A stretch of DNA of 64,000 nucleotides, taken from Buxus sempervirens (lineage: Eukaryota > Streptophyta > Magnoliopsida > Buxales > Buxaceae). Made by a program: the position numbers and the translations under genes. The stretch lies in contig OX387184.1 in assembly GCA_947561395.2 (NCBI GenBank), forward strand, positions 10,706,205-10,770,204. The letters are read 5' to 3'. Positions within the stretch are counted from its first letter, which is position 1; every line of letters begins with the position of its first letter. The notes below the pieces were generated by a model, which was not told where the DNA came from, did no database searches, and worked only from the letters and a program-made list of their open reading frames with translations. Of the stretch, positions 57,901-60,127 are shown one piece after another.

Positions 57901-59435
57901 GTTAGGCTGCAGGTGTGCGCATTTATTTTATTTTTGTAAAGCATACAGGTGGTCCAATTACTTCTGGATTTGGAATCTTTTTTTTGGCTGGCAACATCTA
58001 ATATTTGCTGCTATCTGCCTTCTGTAGGATTTAGCCTTGCAGCTCTCCAGTGCAACAAATACAGCACCAGGAACATCAATTGGATTAAATAGTGCTTCAG
58101 CTCCAGGTGTTCCTCTTCTTGCTCGAATATACCTGAAACTTGGAACTTGGAAGTGGGCACTTTCTCCTGGATTGGATGATGATAGTATACAAGGTATTCA
58201 GCTCTTACAGTACCTTCCATTGCAGTACTTCCTTTCCAGATTTTATTAATTTTGCTACTTATACATTGCAATTATTTGTAGAAATCCTAGTGGCATTCCG
58301 GAATGCCACTCGCTGGGCAAACGAGTGCGCAAAAGGATGGCACAAATGGGCACTGTTCAATACTGCCGTCATGTCTCACTACACAGTAAGAGGTTTACCT
58401 GCTAAGGCTTCACAGTATGTTGTTGCCGCAGTAACAGGATATTTTCATTCGATAGCGTGCGCAGCAACTTCTAAAGGAGTGGATGACAGTTTACAGGTAA
58501 ATCTTTTCCTTTTAAGAGATTGCTGCAATTGCAAGTCAGCCTGCACTGTGATCAGTGGAACTTGTTAGCAACTTATGATTTTGTGTGGAATAACTTGCAT
58601 TGGCTGTTTTTCACATCTGTGGAGTTTGAGACTATATGGCCATGCACTTATGTGACCCCCGTATTTGCTTTCTCCATTTATCTTGAAGGGCATGCTTTAT
58701 TTATCAGTGTGGTCTATGCATGGCCCTTGTTCATGTCCCTGTGTCTTAAATGTTTGGAATAAACATATCTAGGCAGTCACTTGCATTTTTTGCCTTTTCT
58801 TTTCAAAAGCCTCAAAAAGTGGAGCTTGAGCTTTGAAATGCATGCAATGGATATCTTAGTTACTCAATGGTCTTCTGAGCTTTCTACTTTCTGTCTAATC
58901 ATTTTGTTTGTGTTATTTATGTAGAGAATATTTCTTCATAGCAGACCCTTATCTGTACTTGTTTGTTAGGCTTTTAACAGCATTTATTTAATTTTCAGGT
59001 TACGTGTTTGTCTAATCATTTTGTTTTCTATTTGTTATTTACTACTAGCTAATTAACTACTACTTCTGTATGCTTCTTTTCATTCATTTGCCATTTCTTG
59101 GATTATAGTTTTTTCTATCGACAACAAAAAAAGGAGTATTACCAGTGATGAAATGGGAAAGAAATATAAATAAAGAACATCTTCTCTATCATTTACAATG
59201 TTTATGTTACTCTGTATCTTGGTTACAGGACATTCTTCGTCTTCTCACATTGTGGTTCAACTATGGTGCCACTGCTGAAGTTCAAAATGCACTGGAGAGA
59301 GGATTTTCAACTGTTAATATTGACACATGGCTGGTTGTTTTGCCTCAAATAATTGCCAGGATACATTCGAATAACCATGCTGTGAGAGAATTGATACAAT
59401 CACTTTTGGTGAAAATAGGAAGGGTGCATCCACAG
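3803..59435 (+). CDS. TOR: TOR protein kinase, internal part (37 exons, HEAT repeats and FAT domain)
   Basis: Plant TARGET OF RAPAMYCIN, the PIKK-family Ser/Thr kinase of the TORC1 complex (with RAPTOR and LST8), which couples nutrient, sugar and auxin status to ribosome synthesis and growth. Thirty-seven exons splice to 4804 nt: one base of a split codon plus 1601 codons, with no internal stop and compatible phases at every junction. Residues 1-1016 of this stretch are HEAT-type helices, including the region Pfam calls DUF3385 (about 500-700). Residues 1017-1601 are FAT. Recognisable plant TOR blocks include [49 protein letters not shown] and [15 protein letters not shown]. Start, first ~280 residues, FRB, kinase and FATC lie outside the window. 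The introns carry most of the DNA, two of them 20.3 and 11.0 kb. Identification is by recall of TOR sequence and is very secure. Confidence 0.97.
4063..4206 (+). CDS. TOR: TOR window exon 2
   Basis: 144 nt, phase 0 at both ends, residues 54-101 ([19 protein letters not shown]... to ...LLRDA). Acceptor attatgcag, donor GTATGT. HEAT region, one of the best conserved plant TOR blocks. Confidence 0.96.
4355..4524 (+). CDS. TOR: TOR window exon 3
   Basis: 170 nt, residues 102-157 plus two bases of a Ser codon ([17 protein letters not shown]... to ...ALEQITS). Acceptor ttcatag, donor GTACAG. HEAT region. Confidence 0.96.
4626..4830 (+). CDS. TOR: TOR window exon 4
   Basis: 205 nt, residues 158-226 ([18 protein letters not shown]... 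to ...[10 protein letters not shown]). Acceptor tttttcag, donor GTTCGA. It contains a variable linker ([17 protein letters not shown]) of the kind that differs most between plant TORs. Confidence 0.95.
4915..5112 (+). CDS. TOR: TOR window exon 5, last before the 20.3 kb intron
   Basis: 198 nt, phase 0, residues 227-292 ([19 protein letters not shown]... to ...[10 protein letters not shown]). Acceptor tggtatag, donor GTTTGT. It has the plant TOR block [15 protein letters not shown] and a Ser-rich linker. The next exon is 20,280 bases away. Confidence 0.95.
5113..5689. other. Start of the 20.3 kb TOR intron
   Basis: Plain AT-rich intron sequence up to the first LINE. I see no gene or element in it. 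Confidence 0.6.
5690..8545 (+). mobile_element. 5'-truncated LINE (L1-type), ORF2 without endonuclease
   Basis: The element begins inside ORF2, after the apurinic endonuclease, and runs through reverse transcriptase and a zinc-binding tail to a 3' UTR ending ttaccgatcaaaaaaaaaaa. It lacks ORF1, endonuclease and RNase H. The tail ([16 protein letters not shown]) groups it with the fragment at 21990-23030 and separates it from the other long LINEs here. It inserted in the same sense as TOR. The exact 5' end is uncertain; I find no clear target duplication. Confidence 0.92.
5736..8445 (+). pseudogene. LINE ORF2 remnant: reverse transcriptase plus zf-RVT
   Basis: Motifs in order: [28 protein letters not shown] (about 6180), [11 protein letters not shown], a TAG at 6552, [30 protein letters not shown] (6725-6780), a frameshift before the LFADDA catalytic motif (about 6860), [14 protein letters not shown], then a TGA at 7747, the zinc block [18 protein letters not shown] (about 8070) and a TAG at 8173. 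At least three stops and one frameshift: not functional. The family protein nicks target DNA and copies its own RNA; this copy cannot. Confidence 0.92.
8546..8988. other. Intron between LINE and MITE
   Basis: AT-rich sequence with no gene or element that I recognise. Confidence 0.55.
8992..9352. mobile_element. Tourist-like (PIF/Harbinger) MITE
   Basis: Flanked by TTA on both sides (8989-8991, 9353-9355). The ends are imperfect inverted repeats, GGTGTCGTTTGG on the left and GGCCTCGTTGGG on the right when read inward. TTA target duplication with G-rich ends carrying TCGTTTGG fits PIF/Harbinger-type MITEs. No coding capacity. Confidence 0.72.
9356..9769. other. Intron between MITE and LINE
   Basis: No gene seen. 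aatttgct at 9718 may pair with aatttgct at 16627 after the next LINE's poly-A as part of a target duplication, but the match is short. Confidence 0.4.
9830..12502 (+). pseudogene. LINE ORF1 remnant (DUF4283-like)
   Basis: Broken ORF1 in several open pieces (9830-10081, 10091-10540, 10600-10809, 10831-11640, 11683-12240, 12290-12502). ISERSRWFS ... [16 protein letters not shown] and [24 protein letters not shown] match the other long LINE ([40 protein letters not shown]). The GTW..(hy)..GLPxHLW core is the DUF4283-type fold of plant LINE ORF1, probably RNA-binding. The rest is Ser/Arg/Gly-rich and poorly conserved. A 29-G homopolymer lies inside it. Its last codons end in a TGA overlapping the ORF2 ATG. 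Confidence 0.82.
12292..12330. repeat. Poly-G tract (G29 then A, G7)
   Basis: 12292-12320 is 29 consecutive G, then A, seven G, A, G. In the ORF1 frame it encodes Gly. The paralogous LINE has no such run. It may be real slippage growth or a sequencing/assembly length error. Confidence 0.9.
12499..16340 (+). pseudogene. LINE ORF2 remnant: endonuclease, reverse transcriptase, zf-RVT
   Basis: The start ATG overlaps the ORF1 stop as ATGA. The first 368 codons are open and hold a complete APE-type endonuclease: Asn7 (NIRG), Glu36 (VESK), Tyr110 (VYGP), Asp141/Asn143 (GDFNV), Ser224-Asp225-His226 (SDHSP). It then shifts frame near 13590. RT blocks follow: KAPRLDGFT (normally KAPGPDGFT), [25 protein letters not shown], a frameshift near 14485, [13 protein letters not shown] (catalytic DD intact), SYLGLPLG. 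More shifts come near 15020 and 15310. The zf-RVT block [18 protein letters not shown] lies near 15780. A TGA replaces the Trp of AVVWFIWLE just before the MITE. Ends without RNase H. Confidence 0.9.
15995..16109. mobile_element. 115-bp hAT MITE nested in LINE
   Basis: 8-bp target duplication GTTTGATT at 15987-15994 and 16110-16117. Terminal repeats TAGGGTTGGCAACGGGTCG (left) and TAGGGCTTGCAATGGGTCG (right, inverted), 3 mismatches in 19. The 8-bp duplication and YAGGG start are hAT hallmarks. Removing the insert and one duplication restores the LINE reading (...HAVV, stop, FIWLERN), so it landed after the LINE. Confidence 0.93.
16574..16591. repeat. (CA)n microsatellite in LINE 3' UTR
   Basis: About nine CA units just before the LINE tail. 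A second run (16673-16688) lies just outside the element. Confidence 0.85.
16640..18333. other. Intron between LINE and hAT element
   Basis: AT-rich, many short stops, no family recognised. A stretch near 16870-17010 is purine-rich and could be an old retroposon, but I could not place it. Confidence 0.5.
18712..20840 (-). pseudogene. hAT transposase remnant (DUF659 and hAT dimerisation)
   Basis: Reading from the high-coordinate end: 20773-20384 gives a DUF659 block ([19 protein letters not shown] ... [13 protein letters not shown]), then frameshifted pieces ([20 protein letters not shown] near 20210-20260), then 19928-18876 open for 350 codons: the C-terminal dimerisation block ([20 protein letters not shown] ... 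[17 protein letters not shown]), an acidic and Ser-rich stretch and a Tyr/Pro/Gln-rich tail ([20 protein letters not shown]). Another shift near 18885 leads to [20 protein letters not shown]. No zf-BED. A pre-DUF659 acceptor (ttccag near 20807) suggests a lost 5' exon. Non-autonomous now. Confidence 0.88.
21194..21324. repeat. Three adjacent inverted repeats near the hAT 5' end
   Basis: 21194-21223 is a perfect 30-bp palindrome centred on GGGCGAAATTTCGCCC. 21242-21251 (TCGCTCGCAC) pairs with 21268-21277. 21295-21306 (AAATCGCTAGGG) pairs with 21313-21324 around a 6-nt loop. All lie within 185 bp of the right end of the hAT element. Subterminal repeats bind transposase in other hAT elements; that these do so is inference. 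Confidence 0.85.
21386..21700 (+). mobile_element. Copia LTR-like fragment
   Basis: A TATA-type stretch (ggtatatatatgcgtatata, 21517 on) is followed by gtggacgtaggcacattgcc and aaaccactttaaatttgcgtgttc, wording I know from the R/U5 part of plant Copia LTRs (gtggacgtaggc ... ccgaaccacgtaaatc). It is directly joined to the hAT target site. No second LTR, primer site or internal domain found, so a solo or truncated LTR. Boundaries uncertain. Confidence 0.5.
21990..23035 (+). mobile_element. 5'-truncated LINE fragment (ORF2 tail)
   Basis: Encodes [20 protein letters not shown] ..., [37 protein letters not shown], a broken zinc block ([12 protein letters not shown]) and [10 protein letters not shown], with several stops, then a 3' UTR and a-rich tail (22996-23035). 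It groups with the 5690-8545 LINE. Too decayed for activity. Confidence 0.85.
23036..23140 (+). mobile_element. LINE 3' tail scrap
   Basis: Ends attaccgataaaacaaaaaaa, close to the tail of the 5690-8545 LINE (ttaccgatcaaaaaaaa). No coding part left. Confidence 0.4.
23290..25115 (+). mobile_element. Decayed LINE fragment with RNase H traces, split by a MITE
   Basis: Traces in order: [15 protein letters not shown] (about 23395), [19 protein letters not shown] (about 23720), then after the [22 protein letters not shown] (about 24480) and an RNase H opening, [17 protein letters not shown] (about 24680), all with stops and shifts. The tail ends attaactatcaagaaaaaaaa at 25115. It belongs with the RNase H-bearing LINEs. 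It is older than the MITE at 23908-24188. Confidence 0.72.
23908..24188. mobile_element. 281-bp hAT MITE of the CAAGG family
   Basis: Exact 8-bp target duplication GGTTTAAC at 23900-23907 and 24189-24196. The right end reads inward CAAGGTTTTAAGTTTCGG, identical over 18 bases to the left end of the 3.0-kb hAT; the left end is CAAGGTTTACAGAATTTCGG. The interior shares the gcgatgcgtttngttg block with the larger element's 5' subterminal part. No coding capacity: a deletion derivative that the same transposase would move. Confidence 0.93.
25393..25545 (+). CDS. TOR: TOR window exon 6, after the 20.3 kb intron
   Basis: 153 nt, phase 0, residues 293-343 ([19 protein letters not shown]... to ...FVALNDE). 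The acceptor is a CAGCAG tandem site at 25387-25392. I chose the distal AG because EQ-IVEKLL then matches the length of other plant TORs; the proximal AG would add one Gln. Confidence 0.93.
25546..26148. other. First part of TOR intron 6
   Basis: AT-rich; a (TATG)n microsatellite at about 25739-25762 and a T-rich stretch near 25860-25970. No gene. Confidence 0.6.
26165..26196 (-). mobile_element. Tail-only LINE insertion (32 bp)
   Basis: aatttgcccttatatg (26149-26164) and aatttgtccttatatg (26197-26212) are a 16-bp duplication with one mismatch. Between them the minus strand reads ...ttattcatcaaaaaa, the 3' tail of the LINEs in this gene. This looks like target-primed insertion aborted after copying only the tail. 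Confidence 0.75.
26602..26723 (+). CDS. TOR: TOR window exon 7
   Basis: 122 nt, residues 344-383 plus two bases of a split Ser codon ([19 protein letters not shown]... to ...LLTFLEQ). Acceptor gattcag, donor GTGATG. HEAT region. Confidence 0.95.
26893..26995 (+). CDS. TOR: TOR window exon 8
   Basis: 103 nt, residues 384-418 ([18 protein letters not shown]... to ...YIAPIHK). The acceptor is TAGCAG at 26890-26895, again two usable AGs three bases apart, giving EQSSPDSK or EQSPDSK. The coordinates use the proximal AG. Donor GTTTCA. Confidence 0.92.
27123..27218 (+). CDS. TOR: TOR window exon 9
   Basis: 96 nt, phase 0, residues 419-450 ([18 protein letters not shown]... to ...GDLARV). Acceptor gcttcag, donor GTGGGT. 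Confidence 0.95.
27458..27538 (-). mobile_element. 81-bp 5'-truncated LINE tail
   Basis: catgcacaagcaatat (27442-27457) and catgcacaagaatat (27539-27553) form a target duplication with one indel. The minus strand between them ends actattcatcaaatatat, like the LINE 3' tails elsewhere. It lies in TOR intron 9. Confidence 0.65.
27625..27755 (+). CDS. TOR: TOR window exon 10
   Basis: 131 nt, residues 451-493 plus two bases of a Gly codon ([20 protein letters not shown]... to ...QVVQSTG). Acceptor tgtttag, donor GTATGA. The next intron (3.0 kb) holds an RTE LINE remnant. Confidence 0.95.
27756..28639. other. TOR intron 10 before the RTE remnant
   Basis: AT-rich, with a short (CA)n at about 28194-28204. 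No gene seen. Confidence 0.55.
29817..30117. mobile_element. Decayed hAT MITE of the CAAGG family inside the RTE LINE
   Basis: The right end reads inward CAAGGTTTGGCTTTTGAAA; the interior shares cgaaatttcgagc, aggcgaaacag and gaaattttgcctaaatccaaa with the MITE at 23908-24188 in the same order. The left end is eroded. A possible 8-bp duplication tagaaggt/cagaagat has 2 mismatches. It separates RTE coding traces (ENKFGFI before, DIRKWL after). Confidence 0.66.
30474..30492. repeat. (GAT)n tail repeat of RTE LINE
   Basis: Six ATG/GAT units at the 3' end of the RTE remnant. The inverted RTE copy at 60938 ends the same way. Confidence 0.85.
30767..30869 (+). CDS. TOR: TOR window exon 11
   Basis: 103 nt, residues 494-528 ([20 protein letters not shown]... 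to ...STRREVLK). Acceptor tttgatag, donor GTACCT. Start of the DUF3385 region. Confidence 0.95.
30947..31129 (+). CDS. TOR: TOR window exon 12
   Basis: 183 nt, phase 0, residues 529-589 ([18 protein letters not shown]... to ...ATSEDYYST). Acceptor ctcgtcag, donor GTAAAT. It contains the GALDPHVHK block shared with animal TOR (GALDPYKHK) and a variable Ser/Asp-rich loop. Confidence 0.96.
31130..31766. other. TOR intron 12 with (CA)n and C-rich tracts
   Basis: A C-rich run at 31458-31505 (repeated caccc) and (CA)n at 31558-31580. No gene. Confidence 0.75.
31767..31859 (+). CDS. TOR: TOR window exon 13
   Basis: 93 nt, phase 0, residues 590-620 ([20 protein letters not shown]... to ...MFIFK). 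Acceptor ctacag, donor GTATGT. The VAINSLMRI block is conserved to human mTOR. Confidence 0.96.
31979..32014 (+). CDS. TOR: TOR window exon 14, 36-nt microexon
   Basis: Twelve codons, phase 0, [12 protein letters not shown] (residues 621-632). Three AGs lie in the last eight intron bases (gcaagagtag); only the last gives the TOR reading. Donor GTGAGT, a strong consensus. This microexon is followed by the 11.0 kb intron. Confidence 0.95.
32015..32812. other. Start of the 11.0 kb TOR intron
   Basis: AT-rich; short direct words (aatatttacatg/tgagtattaaat) near 32020-32110. No gene recognised. Confidence 0.55.
32863..33075. repeat. Degenerate tandem repeat in LINE 5' UTR
   Basis: About a dozen imperfect units built on gaaggcga and ctgagctcg (for example gaaggcgactgagctcgaag). 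GC-rich against AT-rich surroundings. It sits directly before ORF1, where some LINE families carry promoter monomers. Promoter function is inference. Confidence 0.8.
33129..35516 (+). pseudogene. LINE ORF1 remnant (DUF4283-like)
   Basis: The first 297 codons are open (33129-34022): [56 protein letters not shown], then [24 protein letters not shown] at 34020 interrupts [13 protein letters not shown]; the same frame continues ([20 protein letters not shown]). More breaks follow at about 34508 and 34875-35268. The final piece ([20 protein letters not shown]) matches the ORF1 end of the other long LINE and stops in an ATGA overlap with ORF2. The GxxVHLW core is the DUF4283-type part; the role is probably RNA binding. 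Confidence 0.85.
35513..39631 (+). pseudogene. LINE ORF2 remnant: endonuclease, RT, zf-RVT, RNase H
   Basis: Endonuclease: Asn7 (NIRG), Glu36 (VESK), VYGP, then a deletion plus frameshift near 35870 that removes about 13 residues before GDFNV; a TAG at 36036; FDHSP where SDHSP is expected. TGA at 36450. RT 36453-37532: [37 protein letters not shown], then TAG at 37530 just before FADDTMVF. Frameshift near 37700; [15 protein letters not shown] at 38114. From 38135, 498 open codons carry zf-RVT ([18 protein letters not shown]) and RNase H with Asp (INVDGSS), Glu (CAELMAL), Asp (IEGDSAT) and the [11 protein letters not shown] end. Five disabling lesions at least. Confidence 0.92.
40570..40711. 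repeat. Degenerate ~20-bp minisatellite
   Basis: About seven units of (g)ttcttgataatctttattg with variants, in direct tandem. Confidence 0.78.
41528..41643. repeat. 58-bp tandem duplication
   Basis: Two units starting taagttagttgtcataacag at 41528 and 41586; the first 35 bases are identical. It lies in a ttagttagtta-rich stretch (41400-41530) that may be an old LTR, not proven. Confidence 0.85.
42054..42202. repeat. Long hairpin, 52-nt arms
   Basis: 42054-42105 and the reverse complement of 42151-42202 match at 47 of 52 positions without gaps; in RNA two of the five mismatches become G-U pairs. The loop is 45 nt. The shared core is cttatatgcagcttttcaca. It could be a small foldback element (ends GAGATCTTGTGC/GAGCTCCTGTGC; no target duplication found) or a small-RNA precursor. 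Confidence 0.85.
42981..43079 (+). CDS. TOR: TOR window exon 15, after the 11.0 kb intron
   Basis: 99 nt, phase 0, residues 633-665 ([19 protein letters not shown]... to ...LVSIVRQ). Acceptor tgttctgtag, donor GTATGC. Confidence 0.95.
43179..43277 (+). CDS. TOR: TOR window exon 16
   Basis: 99 nt, phase 0, residues 666-698 ([19 protein letters not shown]... to ...RPVHGSP). Acceptor ctgtgcag, donor GTAAGT. Confidence 0.95.
43372..43534 (+). CDS. TOR: TOR window exon 17
   Basis: 163 nt, residues 699-752 plus one base of a Gly codon ([20 protein letters not shown]... to ...HTLEVFG). Acceptor cttcacag, donor GTTAGT. Confidence 0.95.
43650..43774 (+). CDS. TOR: TOR window exon 18
   Basis: 125 nt, residues 753-794 ([20 protein letters not shown]... 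to ...RLIPRVQ). Acceptor gatgtag, donor GTTAGT. The [16 protein letters not shown] helix pair corresponds to LDDYLHLLLPPIVKLF in mTOR. Confidence 0.96.
43921..43973 (+). CDS. TOR: TOR window exon 19
   Basis: 53 nt, residues 795-811 plus two bases of a Gly codon ([17 protein letters not shown]). Acceptor ttcttcag, donor GTCAGT. Confidence 0.94.
44320..44443 (+). CDS. TOR: TOR window exon 20
   Basis: 124 nt, residues 812-853 ([19 protein letters not shown]... to ...KLLLKHHLR). Acceptor aatttacag. The donor GTCATC is the weakest in the set and departs from consensus at +3 to +5. Confidence 0.94.
44538..44720 (+). CDS. TOR: TOR window exon 21
   Basis: 183 nt, phase 0, residues 854-914 ([19 protein letters not shown]... 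to ...QPRSHQ). Acceptor ttttccag, donor GTAATT. It holds the acidic linker [13 protein letters not shown]. Confidence 0.95.
44721..46039. other. TOR intron 21, first half
   Basis: AT-rich, no gene. An 18-bp perfect palindrome CATGGTGCATGCACCATG lies at 45227-45244. Confidence 0.6.
46040..46600 (+). mobile_element. LINE 3' remnant with RNase H end
   Basis: Around 46320-46430 the + strand reads [34 protein letters not shown], the usual end of the plant LINE RNase H (compare [12 protein letters not shown] in the 39.6 kb copy), followed by a 3' UTR and an attgattaaaaat end. Upstream traces are weak. Boundaries approximate. Confidence 0.58.
47131..47283 (+). CDS. TOR: TOR window exon 22
   Basis: 153 nt, phase 0, residues 915-965 ([20 protein letters not shown]... 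to ...CARLAQLQ). Acceptor gcacag, donor GTATGA. It contains the DWxEWxRxxSxELLKxSxSPxLR signature of TOR proteins. Confidence 0.96.
47353..47505 (+). CDS. TOR: TOR window exon 23
   Basis: 153 nt, phase 0, residues 966-1016 ([19 protein letters not shown]... to ...LATLLNL). Acceptor gtttgcag, donor GTATGC. Last exon before FAT. Confidence 0.96.
47638..47958. mobile_element. Tourist-like (PIF/Harbinger) MITE
   Basis: TTA on both sides (47635-47637, 47959-47961). Ends read inward GATGTCGTTGGTAGGG (left) and GCGACCGTTTGGTATGG (right), imperfect inverted repeats. The same CGTTTGG-type end as the MITE at 8992. No coding capacity. Lies in TOR intron 23. Confidence 0.66.
48110..48340 (-). mobile_element. 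Possible retroposed sequence with poly-A
   Basis: On the minus strand a GC-richer stretch ends tgaataaaaatgaaacaaaaaaaaa, a polyadenylation-like signal plus A tail (T run 48118-48127 on +). No coding homology recognised; could be a LINE 3' UTR. Confidence 0.35.
49014..49085 (+). CDS. TOR: TOR window exon 24 (FAT start)
   Basis: 72 nt, phase 0, residues 1017-1040 ([19 protein letters not shown]... to ...ALAEK). Acceptor ctttgcag, donor GTGTGT. The FAT domain begins here. Confidence 0.96.
49179..49313 (+). CDS. TOR: TOR window exon 25 (FAT)
   Basis: 135 nt, phase 0, residues 1041-1085 ([19 protein letters not shown]... to ...NNQLHQHE). Acceptor tttttcag, donor [22 protein letters not shown] is near-identical to m[19 protein letters not shown]. 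Confidence 0.97.
49415..49476 (+). CDS. TOR: TOR window exon 26 (FAT)
   Basis: 62 nt, residues 1086-1105 plus two bases of a Trp codon ([20 protein letters not shown]). Acceptor tccgcag, donor GTATGT. Confidence 0.95.
49641..49760. repeat. Left copy of a ~90-120 bp direct repeat flanking a LINE fragment
   Basis: Matches 51029-51115: caagtttccagtgattaagc, gaacactNgtttata, acacataaaataac and atgatatgcatccacc appear in the same order. The left copy has an extra A-rich slip (49671-49690) that accounts for its greater length. Confidence 0.88.
49785..51028 (-). mobile_element. 5'-truncated LINE fragment with RNase H start
   Basis: Minus strand: [30 protein letters not shown] (spread over 50980-50870), zinc block [20 protein letters not shown] (about 50800), a shifted stretch, then RNase [21 protein letters not shown] ... 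[10 protein letters not shown] (50440-50250). The 3' UTR runs to a tcatctgaaaaaag end near 49785. It is related to the 32.8-39.9 kb LINE. It sits between the two long direct repeats. Confidence 0.84.
51029..51115. repeat. Right copy of the direct repeat flanking the LINE fragment
   Basis: See the left copy at 49641-49760; about 90% alike apart from the A-rich insertion. Confidence 0.88.
51244..51341 (+). CDS. TOR: TOR window exon 27 (FAT)
   Basis: 98 nt, residues 1106-1138 plus one base of a Gly codon ([19 protein letters not shown]... to ...ILDATL). Acceptor gttattag, donor GTTTGT. The preceding intron holds a LINE fragment between direct repeats. Confidence 0.95.
51342..52167. other. TOR intron 27, first half
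   Basis: AT-rich, no gene or element recognised. Confidence 0.55.
52168..52320. mobile_element. Possible hAT MITE remnant of the CAAGG family
   Basis: Begins CACGGTTTTAAATTTCATAT then ttcggggcatgccg, similar to CAAGGTTTTAAGTTTCGG plus ggcgtgccg at one end of the 23908-24188 MITE. gaaatttcgccgg recurs inside. The other end and target duplication are not found. Confidence 0.45.
52395..52731. repeat. Two 28-bp segments rejoined as a chimera
   Basis: 52547-52574 recurs exactly at 52679-52706, and 52395-52422 recurs exactly at 52704-52731. The two copies overlap by TTT, so 52679-52731 is a fusion of the two source segments. Confidence 0.9.
53083..53192 (+). CDS. TOR: TOR window exon 28 (FAT)
   Basis: 110 nt, residues 1139-1175 ([19 protein letters not shown]... 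to ...RLEMAPM). Acceptor tcttctgtag, donor GTTTAT. GRMRCLxALxxW is conserved to mTOR. Confidence 0.96.
53270..53443 (+). CDS. TOR: TOR window exon 29 (FAT)
   Basis: 174 nt, phase 0, residues 1176-1233 ([19 protein letters not shown]... to ...[10 protein letters not shown]). Acceptor ggtctcag, donor GTAAGT. Confidence 0.96.
53517..53582 (+). CDS. TOR: TOR window exon 30 (FAT)
   Basis: 66 nt, phase 0, residues 1234-1255 ([19 protein letters not shown]... to AAL). Acceptor ctctccag, donor GTCAGC. Confidence 0.95.
53583..54031. other. TOR intron 30, first part
   Basis: AT-rich, no gene. The next element is the SINE at 54032. Confidence 0.55.
54032..54236 (-). mobile_element. tRNA-derived SINE
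   Basis: The minus strand starts cactgaggtagcccagctgg and holds an A box (TAGCCCAGCTGGTAAAGG, + strand 54211-54228) and a B box (GGTTCAAACCTC, + strand 54162-54173), the pol III promoter of a tRNA head, then a ~110-bp unrelated body and a 16-nt poly-A (T run 54032-54047). Length about 205 bp is usual for plant SINEs. No target duplication found. It depends on LINE enzymes for movement. Confidence 0.82.
55266..55386. repeat. 55-bp direct repeat, 66-bp spacing
   Basis: 55266-55320 and 55332-55386: agtcaactaNttgaga, attttcat, ttctgacctgctg shared; about 85% identical. Confidence 0.82.
55903..56137. repeat. 125-bp tandem duplication
   Basis: Two copies offset by 125: ttaaaaggttcttaaa, ccttataatatNaat, ttccttaaattttgtgg and attgaaa (gttgaaa in the first copy) recur in order. 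About 80% identical, so older than the 59.5 kb duplication. Confidence 0.82.
56327..56395 (+). CDS. TOR: TOR window exon 31 (FAT)
   Basis: 69 nt, phase 0, residues 1256-1278 ([19 protein letters not shown]... to ELEE). Acceptor catgtgtag, donor GTTTGT. LSELEEVI runs across the next junction. Confidence 0.95.
56509..56619 (+). CDS. TOR: TOR window exon 32 (FAT)
   Basis: 111 nt, phase 0, residues 1279-1315 ([19 protein letters not shown]... to ...AKRNVE). Acceptor gttttcag, donor GTGACT. Confidence 0.96.
56620..57544. other. TOR intron 32
   Basis: AT-rich with repeated tgttgacttatgatttggaNNa words (56978-57055) and aaaccaaaatggtgaaatttc near 57240. No gene. Confidence 0.5.
57545..57685 (+). 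CDS. TOR: TOR window exon 33 (FAT)
   Basis: 141 nt, phase 0, residues 1316-1362 ([19 protein letters not shown]... to ...LVKLLQ). Acceptor tgtacag, donor [20 protein letters not shown] is a strong TOR signature. Confidence 0.97.
57784..57912 (+). CDS. TOR: TOR window exon 34 (FAT)
   Basis: 129 nt, phase 0, residues 1363-1405 ([19 protein letters not shown]... to ...FVRLQ). Acceptor tatccag, donor GTGTGC. Confidence 0.95.
58028..58193 (+). CDS. TOR: TOR window exon 35 (FAT)
   Basis: 166 nt, residues 1406-1460 plus one base of a Glu codon ([19 protein letters not shown]... to ...DDDSIQ). Acceptor ttctgtag, donor GTATTC. The Ser/Ala-rich loop near its start varies between plants; [14 protein letters not shown] is conserved. 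Confidence 0.95.
58282..58496 (+). CDS. TOR: TOR window exon 36 (FAT)
   Basis: 215 nt, residues 1461-1532 ([19 protein letters not shown]... to ...KGVDDSLQ). Acceptor atttgtag, donor GTAAAT. It contains [17 protein letters not shown], matching KAWHAWAVMNFEAVLHY of mTOR, and a short plant loop where mTOR has a long Ser/Thr/Ala insertion. Confidence 0.96.
58497..59228. other. TOR intron 36
   Basis: AT-rich, T-rich stretches, no gene or element seen. Confidence 0.6.
59229..59435 (+). CDS. TOR: TOR window exon 37 (FAT), last in window
   Basis: 207 nt, phase 0, residues 1533-1601 ([19 protein letters not shown]... to ...IGRVHPQ). Acceptor ggttacag, donor [17 protein letters not shown] matches LRVLTLWFDYG of mTOR. 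The next exon, which should open with ALMYPLLVACKS and lead to FRB, is not in the remaining 4565 bases. Confidence 0.96.
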
Positions 59436-59513
59436 GTTTGCTTTTCAGATCCTTACATTCTTTGATTTCTAAATTCCAATACTATAAAAATTGTGTTTGT
59501 TTTACTTAATGTC

Positions 59514-59711
59514 ACCATGAAGATTTTTCCTTGTAAGCCATTAAGTTTTATCCTTTTTTCTCCATCTATAATAAATTATCCAATGCATGCTGCCTGGATT
59601 ATCCTATTAAGAACCATGAAGATTTTTCCGTGTAAGGCATTACGTTTTATCCTTTTTTCTCCATCTATAATAAATTATCCAATGCATGCTGCCTGGATTA
59701 TCCTATTAAGA
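59514..59711. repeat. 99-bp tandem duplication, recent
   Basis: 59514-59612 and 59613-59711 differ at about three positions (cttgtaagccattaag versus cgtgtaaggcattacg). In TOR intron 37. Confidence 0.93.
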
Positions 59712-60127
59712 ACCCATGGTTTTTTTGTCGATGTTGATGGAATTTCACACATTTATAATAAGAAAATTTGGGTGAAATTATTTGGAAAATATCACTGTTC
59801 AATTAACTTTAAAAAATTATTCAAAAATTTCAAGACCAGGAAATTTTTGTGCATGGAAAATTTTGATTTCCTTTGAAAATATAACTTTGGAGAAATTGTG
59901 TTATATTTCAGTGAAATTTAAAACCTTGTTGAGAAATATCTTCCATCTACCCTTTTTTCATGTGTATGGTCCAATAGCTTTATTTTATTATTAGCCCCAT
60001 CCCAAAACTTATCATATTCATATATTTTTCTCCATGAAAGCTATATCGTCTACTGGATTGTGAAAGTTCAGAAATTTTCTTCTTAGTTATGTCCGCTCAT
60101 TGTTCTTTTAGAGCCTCCAACCTATAT

